Positions 49,360-59,821 of a stretch of 64,000 nt of DNA are shown one piece after another. A program made the translations under genes and the position numbers. The stretch comes from Marchantia polymorpha subsp. ruderalis (taxonomy: Eukaryota > Streptophyta > Marchantiopsida > Marchantiales > Marchantiaceae): assembly GCA_037833965.1 (NCBI GenBank), contig AP031352.1, positions 11,822,501-11,886,500 of the forward strand, written 5' to 3'. How positions within the stretch are numbered: position 1 is the first letter of the stretch; each line of letters begins with the position of its first letter. The notes below the pieces were generated by a model. It did not search any database, was not told the origin of the DNA, and saw only the letters and a list, made by a program, of their open reading frames with translations.

Positions 49360-50810
49360 ATGCAATTTTCTATTCGCATTTTCATGGTGAATGATATTTT
49401 TGCAAGTTGTTTGGCAAATTGATGGAATCAAAGTTGAGCACATGGATTGAATCTCATCGAAAGAGAACGCGGTTTCAAGCAGGTTTTTGCCCTACATACA
49501 ACACCATTGATCATATCTTGGCCTTGCATGTTTTTTGGTAGAATTCTTAGTGCAATGAAAAAGCTTTCTTTTGCACTTTCATTGATTTTAAAAAAGTTTT
49601 TGATACTATTCCTTGTGAGTTCTTATGAAAAAGGTTGCAAGCCATTGAAGTACCACTAGATCTTCTAGCCGCTGTGGCCGCGTTATATCATTATTAAAAT
49701 CAACACTTCTCAAACTGAAGAGATTTTGAATACCGTTGAAGTGATTTTTGGTTGTACTCTCTCTCATACTTTTTTTAGAGTTTTCATAAATGATATCGAA
49801 GAGTGGTTGGAGTCATGTGATAGTGAAGGTGTCAAGTTTGGAAAATTTGTTATCAAAACTCTCTTGTATGAAGATGATATCATATTACTAGCGCGTGATA
49901 CAATTAATTTACAGAAACACCTATACACTTTGGCAAGCTTTTGTACCCAGAATCAGATGGAGGTAAATATGGAGAAGTCTAAAGTCACGATAGTAGACAC
50001 TAGATCCAAGTTCTCCATCTATTACAAGTAACTTCAATTAGAAGGAGTGAAGAGTCATAAATATTTGGGCATTGATATTTCTAATGATTATAGTTGGACA
50101 CTTTGCATGCAAAAGAGAGTAGAATGTGGTTACAAAGCTCTATATTCATTGTTAAATCGATGTAGAAGTGTTCATCTAGTGTTTTAGAGTTTTAGAAAAA
50201 AATTATTTAGAAAATTAATGTTACCGGTATTATTATATGAAACCCAAGTGTGGGGCTTTGATTGTAAAAAGACAGATTGGCAACGTGTGGAAAGGGTGCA
50301 GAAGATATTTCTGCCATAAGAATTAGACGTGAGAAACCAAAATCCATATGATATTTTTCTTGCTGAATCAAGTTGTTTACCTCTAGAGTCTGAAGCTCTA
50401 TACATGAACATTATTTATATAAGAAGGGTGAAATCTATTGATGCTTCTCGCTTTACTCCAAGTAGGGTTTAGGGTTCAGAAACTCATCCTCTAGAGGATG
50501 AGTTTCTGAACATTATTTGAAGCAAACGCGACACCAAAATACAGTTTTATCAATTTCATGTGAATACTATGTTTGTTTATTGTGAACATGTATACCTACT
50601 TGCAAGGATCTCTTTGTCATATTATTGCTAGGTATAGAACTGGATCTCATAGGTTTGAAAATGAATAAAGATGTATTCATATTGATAGGAATGAGCGTAT
50701 TTGTAGGTTATGTGACGATGGGTACATTGAATATGAAGAGCATGTATTTGTTATTTATACTAGGTACAAAAACATTAGACTTACTATATTATAGATGTGG
50801 AGAAATATAG
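49360..50810 (+). mobile_element. Decayed LINE (non-LTR retrotransposon) reverse transcriptase
   Basis: With frameshifts and stops, the + strand reads through a LINE reverse transcriptase in order. LFGKLMESKLSTWIE and QAGFCPTYNTIDHI lie at about 49408-49520. TFIDFKKVFDTIP (about 49575-49613) is the first catalytic Asp motif. FINDIEEWLE follows near 49780. LYEDDIILLA (about 49863-49893) is the YADD catalytic box with A changed to E. YLGIDIS and a YKALYSLLNRC-type thumb region lie at 50060-50165. The C-terminal CRLCDDGYIEYEEHV motif (about 50702-50750) is the Cys/His-type segment typical of such elements. No endonuclease domain is readable upstream. It is dead, with several stops and a palindrome near its 3' part. 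Confidence 0.82.
50474..50511. repeat. Perfect 38-bp palindrome inside the LINE relic
   Basis: gttcagaaactcatcctct (50474-50492) is followed directly by its exact reverse complement (50493-50511) with no spacer. It is preceded by agggtttaggg, which equals about one and a half units of the plant telomere repeat TTTAGGG. The palindrome falls within the decayed thumb/C-terminal coding region. Confidence 0.85.
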
Positions 50811-51110
50811 GTAGTTTTTTTTAATTTAAATATTATATTGGAAACGGTATTAGTTATTGTTATAGTGCTTTTGGCACTAGCTAGGTATTTAACTTTGGGG
50901 TCTTTTTATTTGTTTGGGGTTTTCGTTTATATTGTATTTTTTACCCTTTTGACCCTTTGGATTCCTCAAGCTTGGTTTAACATTTGCATATTTACCACTT
51001 ACAAACATTTTACTATCTCTCAATTGCCATTTATGAATTCCTAGTTTTTTATCATAAAGATATACATGTAAACTAAATGTCAATATATTAGTATTAAAAG
51101 AAAATAAGAA

Positions 51111-51845
51111 ATTTGAAATACTACATTCGAATAAGAAATTTAACCCAAAAAAATTCCAATAATTTTCACTACCCTTCATTTAAAATATTTTTTAGAGCAA
51201 GCTTTCGATTTTGGGAACAACTTTATTCATCACATTCAAAGCAAAGGGAAGATAAAGCGCATAATTGATCAATTCACGGTTTCGGGCGGATTGCACAATC
51301 GATGGCTGGTTGCAATACAGAATTCACTTTGCAAAGCCCGGGCGATCCGGCTATAATTTGAAATACTACATTCGAATAAGAAATTTAACCCAAAAAAATT
51401 CCAATAATTTTCACTACCCTTCATTTAAAATATTTTTTAGAGCAAGCTTTCGATTTTGGGAACAACTTTATTCATCACATTCAAAGCAAAGGGAAGATAA
51501 AGCGCATAATTGATCAATTCACGGTTTCGGGCGGATTGCACAATCGATGGCTGGTTGCAATACAGAATTCACTTTGCAAAGCCCGGGCGATCCGGCTATA
51601 ATTTGAAATACTACATTCGAATAAGAAATTTAACCCAAAAAAATTCCAATAATTTTCACTACCCTTCATTTAAAATATTTTTTAGAGCAAGCTTTCGATT
51701 TTGGGAACAACTTTATTCATCACATTCAAAGCAAAGGGAAGATAAAGCGCATAATTGATCAATTCACGGTTTCGGGCGGATTGCACAATCGATGGCTGGT
51801 TGCAATACAGAATTCACTTTGCAAAGCCCGGGCGATCCGGCTATA
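51111..51845. repeat. Three tandem copies of a 245-bp unit
   Basis: The units at 51111-51355, 51356-51600 and 51601-51845 run head to tail. By eye I find no differences between them. Each unit has an AT-rich first half and a GC-richer end, and contains the 12-bp palindrome aattgatcaatt. The unit encodes no recognisable protein; a frame of 82 codons repeats only because the DNA does. The array begins about 300 bp after the last readable LINE motif, so it may derive from or have been amplified beside the LINE 3' end. It is a young tandem repeat or the start of a satellite. Confidence 0.92.
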
Positions 51846-54800
51846 GACTTGACATGAAATTGCGCAGCAAACTTGGCCCGGTACATAATGATTATATATT
51901 GCGATGCTAACCAAATCCATCCAGAGCCACAGCAGTCAGATGAATACTAAAGTTAATTATTCACCATTGGAACACATTTCGGTTATACTCCGTAACATCA
52001 ACTATGATGTTGAATCCATTTTTTTCAAGCTATGGGAGTTTGATGAGTAACAAGTACGGAATGTCTTGACTCTCTCAAAGTACTTGTTCAATCCAAGAGA
52101 TGAATCGAGCTTTCTAGTGATCATCCCTTTGTTTAGGTTCGTTTCAGAATCATTCATGATGGCATTGACCGAGTGACAAATGGCCGATAAATCTTCCACC
52201 ATGGTTTCTCTCCACGTTCAAATTGAAGTCCAAATTCCTTTTCAACTCTCCTCCAAAACAAGTTAAATCTGCTTGTAATTCATTATTCGATGCTACTTAC
52301 CAGCGATCACCTTTCTCTTCCATGTTCGAGTTCCATCCAAGTCTGCATTGATGCTCGTTCAGCTCATGTGCCCAGACCACGTACTCCTGTAAACTTCAAC
52401 ATTTCGAATCTCTGAACTTTGCAGTGAAACAGTTCAGAATGAGCCATCTGCCATACAATAATTGACCATGTCTCCTTTCAAAGTTTCCTAAAAGGACTTC
52501 AGTATGCAGTAAATTCTTCTACGGACGACCCTAAAACCTATGAAATTCCATCCGAAGTATAGTCATGTGAACATATCCAGTCTTGCAGCCGACAAAGTTT
52601 CAGACATGATGTAATAAAGGATCGAGGACGATCTGCGCAGGGCAGTGAGTGTACGTGACAGAGAAGACGACACTATTCGTCCATCGTTTCGCACAACTGT
52701 TTTGGACAACAGACATCAAGACAATCGTCGAGACATGTTAAGGATTTTCACTTCAGAGAATGCGAATCGAAGTAAATTCGATCCAGGCAGGGAAGGAAGG
52801 AAAGAACTGAGCTCTGATGTGCGACAAATAATTCTGTAAGAGACGAGCTACGAAGTAGGAAAAGCAGCAGCAGGCAGGGGATCCGCATGCCAAAATCAAT
52901 GTGAGAAGTGGAGTCGAATCTCTAAATTGTATACATATTTATGCCACTAAATAAAAGAAAGTCTCTTTAGCTCTAGATAGTGTGACTTGGCCCCGTCCCC
53001 AACAAGAAACCTTCGCTTTCTTTCTGTTCATGCAGGCTGGTGCCTGCCTAGCTCTTTATCATCATTCCTCTCACTACTCCAATTCCATGAATCCTGTGAC
53101 TATCAAGTGTCCACCGGGGACTTCATCCCAGCGCATGAGCAAATAATTGCCCTTTTCCTCCAGACGGTTGCATGTACATTCAGTTCATTTCATGTTTGTT
53201 AGCATGGTGTAGACTCTAACGTACCTCTATCCACCTCAGAGCTAATTTTAAGGCATATATCTTGAGTCTACATTTGTGATGTGTAGCTGTGCTCAGTACT
53301 CTACTTCAGAAGGTACTGCACACTCTGACCGCAATAGAAAACGGCTTCTTTTCCTTTGAAAGAAACGCTTGACACATGAGCAAATTCTCCTGCATTTCCA
53401 CATTCATGACCGGATTCAGTGCTCATACAGAACTATTGGGGTTGACAACACGAGTTTAGGAGTGGAGTAATTTCTTCAATACCACTGTCTTCATTCGAAG
53501 AAATCAAACTTTCACTTCAAATCACCGTGAGAAAGTTCTGAGAAAATCTTTGAGCATAAAGTTGTTACTTGTGTGAAGGCATTAGCGGCTAATGATTGAT
53601 AGGGATTAGGCTAATGATTGGCCTAACCCCTTTTAAGTTTGCTAAACTTTACTCCCATTAGCTCCTATTGACTGAGTTAATCCTATTCATGCTACACTGA
53701 ATAATCTACAGCAGAGCTATCAATCTTCAGCTTCTCCTTTGATTGGAGTACCTTGCATAGGCCCGACTGTAGTAAGTACAAGACAGTGCTACACCGAGAT
53801 CGAAACAACTCATGAGTTGGCTACCCCTTGCCATCCTATACTTCCCAGTGCACCTCTTTTGAAGTGTCAGATCCCACCTTAGAGTCCTTCCATTTCATGA
53901 ATATCTTACTATTTTTACGTTCTCAGCTGATTGCTCCTATGGCACTCAATGTGTTGAATAAACCTCAAAAGTATTGCTGTTCTCGCCTTCTGGAAGACAC
54001 CCCATCATTATTGTACCTCCATCCATATTGCTCAAACTTGTTTTCACCATTGTTCATTATTGTCATCTGCACGAATAGAGAGAGAGAGCGATGAGGAGAC
54101 ACTATTGAATATTTCTTCATTTTTGCTCACATAGCTCTATAGTGATTAATTCTGGGTCGTCCTTATGCTGCTAAGGACCGCAGTACTCCACTCTACCTTA
54201 CTTATTTGGTGGAAGTTGATTGAACTGAACTTCTGAAAGATTGATATGAATCAGATTATCAATGTCATATCATAATATACTAATTTTACAGACTTCAGTT
54301 TAATCAAAGTATGTTTTTCCAATGCACTATCCTTGATGGATATGTAAGATCATAAATACTCAGAATTGAGTGGACATATCTGAGACTTAATTACGTTTAT
54401 TTCCATAGAATTTTTTTATACTTGCAATAATCAAGCTTAAAAAACAGTTAAAATTTTCCACATGTATTACATGTTATCTTTTGCCACATTTTTTCTGTAA
54501 GAAAGATTTCTATTTGAATATTTCATATATATTCGTGCACAGTGAGAGATAAATATGTGAATTTAAACTAGACATTACGATATTTTCTGGTTAAAATTAT
54601 TATCTTTCTGTTAGATTTTTGTATCGTATTTGTCACTAATATCAATGTATCACTAGATTTTAAATTTTAGATGAAAAACTCACCTAGGATGAATTTAATA
54701 TCTCTCTCTCATATGAAGATTTGAATAGTACAGCTTGGGGGCCTAGATGCGCTTAGATATGAGATTACTAGTGTGAATGCATGTACAATCTAAGCTTCGA

Positions 54801-56383
54801 GAAGAGCTATTGAGTCATCACTTTTTGGTCTTCATCTACATCCATTTGTTGATACATTCGTTGTTGATATTTTTCAGTAAAATCTCAAGTACCAGGACAA
54901 CTTCTGCTCTTCTTCTGGAGCCGAAGTGCCAACACCTGCAATGTTTCACAATCAGCATCTGATCTGTGCTAATCAATAAGTTTCAAACCTCAAACAGCTT
55001 TGATAATCATTTTCTCGCCTAAGCTATTGGGATGATGGAGGAATGAAATTTTATCTGACATCATTGGATAGTACCAAAAAAGCTGAATATCATCTGCTCT
55101 CGTAGAAACTTTTTATTTGCAAAGAAGGATAAGAGAATAATGGAAGAATATTTCTGGTTGACTCCCTGCAATCGCTTCGAATTCAATGAAAATCTACCTC
55201 ACATTTAGAACAAGAAATGGTTCTTTTGCATGCTTTGTAGTCCAAACGGCCGCCGTGAATCCATGCAGCATGAGAGTAGAGTTACATACTGTGGACCCCC
55301 AGCAAGAAAGAAACAATTCTGGGTGATTGTGATCCACATACAAGATTCTTCTCGTCGGTGACCGGTCCAAATGTGAGGAAGAGAAGCTTTGGCATTTTTT
55401 TGTCAAATGTTCCTGCTATCAGCAGAAGGGATCTGTGCCTCCGTCACAAATTGACTTGAATTCCAACAGGAGAACATACATCTAGTCGTGGATAAAGATG
55501 AGAAAAAGATATGGTTCTCCATGCATGGACCTACCATGCTTGTCTGTACCACTCTTTTCTTCCTCATCTCTACCACGATACATACGCAAAATATATATTG
55601 TCCATATCAAAAAGATAGTCACTCGTATGAAGAGAAAGCATGGTTTGATTCCAGTCTATGGTCTTCGAATCTCTTAATATGTAAGTTCGTTCCGATTGTC
55701 AATGAGACTATCAGATCTATCAGATCTATACATCTCCGACTTGTGATTTCTCAGAAATTCGATGATGCTTTTTGAAGTAAAAAATGTCTCATAATGATGT
55801 TGACTATTGGGTTCTCATTTTGGCCCCTCACCTCAGCCTCTTCTTCTCTTCATAAAATCCACTAAAGCTCCATAAAGTCAAGATGCTGCGAAAGTCTGTT
55901 GTACATGTACACAAGCTACTTTTTCCAAAATCTCAAATGTGAAAGTGCTCTGAAGACCGGTCAAACCTTCTTCATATTCCTCAACCTCCTCTATCCCAGA
56001 GTATAGAAAAAAGAAATGTTTTCTTCAGATAGGAAAATGTATTTCTCCCCATTTTCAATTGTTGTCGGATTTTTCGAACCTCTAGATCATTATTCGTTAC
56101 AACTTGTAGAAATCAGGGACCTGTGATATCGGCAGTGGAAATTTGGTTGAGTCTTTTAGCCAGTGATTTAGTTGCAACAATGACAGTGAATATAAACGAA
56201 GCTAAACGGAGCGAGTTGTGTTGAAAGCTTATTCTTGTACAAGGAGGAAGCTTCAGCAATCATGGTTCACAGGTGATGATTGCCGATTCGACTCAAGTGA
56301 ATGATGGTCCGGTCCAACTTGGACTTGAGGTCTCAATCAAAGCTGGGTTCATCGTCCATGCTTCTCCAGTTTCTCATGCCTGC
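51846..56383. other. Intergenic sequence; no gene seen
   Basis: Moderately AT-rich, with no frame resembling a known protein. A direct repeat of ggctaatgattg occurs at about 53586 and 53609. Confidence 0.35.
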
Positions 56384-56583
56384 ACATGACTCCAGCTTCT
56401 ATATGAAGGTTGGAACAAGATCTTCATGTTTGTTCGAATTGTGGAACTCCAATGAGTGACATCGGTGTTCCTCACAAATGGAGACATAACTCCAGCTTCT
56501 AGATGAAGGTTGGAACAAGATCTTCATGTTTGTTCGAATTGTGGAACTCCAATGAGTGACATCGGTGTTCCTCACAAATGGAG
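56384..56583. repeat. 100-bp tandem duplication
   Basis: Positions 56384-56483 and 56484-56583 are head-to-tail copies of the same 100 bp. I see two differences (catgac/cataac and tatatg/tagatg). No coding content was recognised. Confidence 0.9.
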
Positions 56584-58780
56584 AGGAGGTCGTCGTCTTT
56601 TCACTGTCTACGATGATTGGGCTTACCTTTGAAGATAGAGGTACATTCCCTTGGGAGTACCATATTTGAGTCCACCATCAAGTATCCCTTCCTTAAAATG
56701 TATAGTTTCTGCCTAGCACTGAATTGTGATCACTGACTGAGATTCATGGTGGGCAGACACGCGGGTCTGCTGCCGAGTGCAATATGGCAAGTTGTCTTAG
56801 AGCGTGATAGCACAATAAACGTACAAGACACTCCTTGTAGCAACAATCGAGGTTGGTTGTTAACAAATCGGTTCGATGGACTCTGATTTTCCAAGGATAA
56901 TAACAGTTCGGGTTTCGCCAGGATCTGCTTCTGTGTGCCGCTGGAATGATTGCACACTGATTCCTGCTTTCTCCCCCCCCCTCGAGACGAGTTAACTTCT
57001 CGACACAATGTCTTGCACTGATCGGGACACTGAATTTCAGCTGTGAAGCAAAGTCTCTATTGTATTGACCTTCGTCTCGAGCAATGATCAAGGCCATTAT
57101 TTGGGGACGGAGGGAGCCGTGGCACTCTCGGTGTGTGCAACGAGAAGGGTGGAAAAGTTGCTATCGGCTCGAGAGTTCGGCCTACAAGCAATCACCTGGA
57201 CAGTGTAGAATAAACATATCCTGTATTCACAGTGTTCGCTTCGCCTGTGACATCCATGGGTGGCATCGGAATCATCTGCCGTCTATAGAAAGAAAGGAAG
57301 AAAGAAGAAAGAATGTTTCTCGTCGGCAGCGTTGCCGAGCACACGCTACAAGACGCCATAGCTGCCACGACAAAAGCAAGTGGAAGGTACAAACCACAAA
57401 GCCATGCTCGACAGACTCAGACTGAGGCTGCTGCTGCAGCAGCAGCAGCAGCTTACAAGCACACTCCGAGCACAGTTGGAAAAGCCGGACGACATACTCT
57501 CATATTCCTGTATCATGAATAATGATACCGAGCTTAACCACCAGAGAATCAACAACCAATGTGAGCGAGGATCGAGAGAGAGAGAGGACGGCGAATAGAT
57601 TAATTGAGAATGAGGTCCGAAGATCTCCACACAACCTTCCTCCCTGAGGCCGGAGCGTGGCGTCCTTCCCTCAGACACCACACCACAATGGCATCTCTGG
57701 ACTCGAAGGAAGGCGATGAAGAAGCTCGGATTGTGGAACACGTTGCCTGCCTGGGTCAGCCGTCGGTCATCTCGAGCTCGAGCTGTTCTTTCTGATCAGC
57801 ATTCGGTGCTCCATTTCTGATGACGTGGGCCTGAGCTCGTAGGCCCCGATCGTGGGGGTGGGTTCGGGTCCCTGGCCACGAGTGCCGTCCAGCTTTTAGT
57901 TCCGATGGTGTGCAAAATTGAAGAGAGAGAGGGAAGTCCAGCATATCGTACAGATGGTAAAAGTGTCGAGATCCACACCCATCAGTGAGCACTTGGAGGG
58001 CCATGGTTTCGATGGATCGAATCATAACTTCACGCAAGGAATCGGAGTTCGCACGCAAAGCATTAACGGCACGTGCGGGCTGATCGGGACATGGAGGCAC
58101 TCGATGGCTGCTTACCGATCACAGCCTTTGCGACTTTCGCACACACATCACGAGAAAGCTGAGCCTGAACTCGCAGAGGGCTTATCGGGAAGGGTACATG
58201 AGAATGGGGCTTGCGCATGTACCACGAGAAGGCTTTTGGTTTGCGTTACACGCAGGACGGAAGAAAGGACGCTTCGGTGCACCTTTCCTCGAAAGACTCG
58301 CGGGGGCGAAGGATTTGTTCTGCATCCAATCTCTCGTACTTACTTCCTCACGTTCCCGTTCCTGTGCTCGATCGAGACGAAGCTTCTGTTTCACCACGAC
58401 AATGATCACATCGTACCGCCCACAGATTACGTCCACGACACAGAACGGCTTTTCGTGTGCCAATCAGTCCGTGAAACATTCTCGCGTTTGCTCCGAGGTT
58501 CTAGACCTCGCTTACTGAATCTGGACAGATTCCATGCTTCTGGTGCTGTCCTTTCTTTCTAAACGAGGGCGTTTGACATCTGCAACTGTGGACTGGCACC
58601 CTTCGCACTCAACTTGCTCTTGGTGATTTCTGCCTGCATTTGTCCCCTGCGGTCGTCGAGATGATACTCAGAATGGTTCGGTTGCTGAGTTCCTGACTCC
58701 GTTGACATTCACATGCGCTGAGTTCGAGAGGAACTTGGGATCCTAAGGCGATCTCCTCATGCAGTCGACGAGCTTCGATT
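56584..58780. other. GC-richer intergenic region; no gene recognised
   Basis: Contains a CTG/CAG run at about 57428-57452, a GA run near 57570-57590 and several frames. The longest is about 214 codons on the + strand at 57918-58562. It has no domain resemblance and overlaps other long frames, so it is not called. Confidence 0.35.
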
Positions 58781-58802
58781 TTGTGTGGAGCATGGATGGA
58801 TT

Positions 58803-59111
58803 ATGGATGGACTGCATGCGGAGATCACCGAGTCAGTCCTTTCACAAGAACTGCTGTCCATCGACGGACTTTCATCATCTGCACAGGATGAAGGCCCGAG
58901 TGGTGTGCTGCATAACCTCGGATTGATAATTGGGAGGTACTGTCAAGGACACTCACGACAATGTTTCTCGAATAAGTCACTTTGGAGGCTCCATCTTCAG
59001 ACGTGCCAGACACATGCGCGAGGCGTAGAATGTGGATACACGAAGTCTGAACTCTGTCAGAGTATGATGAACCATGTCTTAACTTGCTCATCTGAAGAAT
59101 CTGCTGCATGA
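58803..59111 (+). pseudogene. Short frame resembling part of a TAZ zinc finger
   Basis: A frame with ATG at 58803 (open from 58785) and stop TGA at 59109-59111. The part at about 58975-59090 contains HLQTC, then C-x7-C-x5-H-x3-C ending MMNHVLTC. TAZ zinc fingers of CBP/p300-type histone acetyltransferases have H-x3-C, then C-x4-C-x8-H-x3-C. The total C-to-H distance (13 residues between) is the same here and the NHxxxC end matches, but the middle Cys is shifted by three residues. Only about half of a TAZ domain is present and no acetyltransferase or other domain adjoins it. It may be a decayed fragment, an isolated exon or a chance match. TAZ domains bind transcription activators in the nucleus, but no function is claimed here. 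Confidence 0.28.
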
Positions 59112-59821
59112 ACACATGTGGCTCCATAGACTAGGGCCCGGCTAATGCACCATGAAAGTCCGCCACAAAGACCACTTCTTAGTCACTAATCTGAGTTCTG
59201 TTTTTTGAGATGGGACCTGAAGATTTAATTGCATGGATGCATGGAACCTCCACTGTTCCCGAACTGTACTTTGACAGCAGGTCAAGATTTCGAGGGCAGA
59301 AAACTCGCTTTGTAGAAGGCCTCTGGAGCAACTTATTTAGAGAAAGTGGTCGAATGTCACATGGTACATATCTAGCCTACCGTAGTGCTCCCAACAGCAT
59401 GCTCCTCTATGTGGCTCTTTACGTCGACCTGGTAGCTCTCTGTGCTGCACTTGATCCTTGCTAGAAGGAGGAGTTCCCTGCAGACGCATATAATCTTTCT
59501 AAGATTTGGAATGAGGTAAAAAGATGTGGCGCTAATCCCACAGTCTGAAAACTCTATGCGAGGGGGTTACTGTACTGAAGCTTAAATACAATGCACTACT
59601 CGCAAATGGGGGCAGGTAGTGGCCACGAAAGTGGTGACTCAAGTTACAAACCTCAGATGTTCTGCCTTGACATCAAAGCCGGGGCGCCCGTTTGAGCTCA
59701 AAGGTTTCAAAATCTGTAGGCAACCTGGTGATCTCAGCTTAAAGGGGGCTTAATTTTCCTTCATTGACAGTCATTGGCCGTGGGTATGATGTAAGCCCGG
59801 CGGGGCATTTAGCTCTTCCGA
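59112..59821. other. 3' flank of the glucuronokinase gene; no gene seen
   Basis: A frame of about 84 codons on the + strand (ATG 59210) has no recognisable family. The stretch lies downstream of the glucuronokinase stop codon and probably includes its 3' untranslated region on the - strand. Confidence 0.35.

Noticed and set aside
57918-58562. A 214-codon + strand frame
   Set aside because: No recognisable motif and several overlapping frames in the same interval. No splice or codon evidence for a gene.
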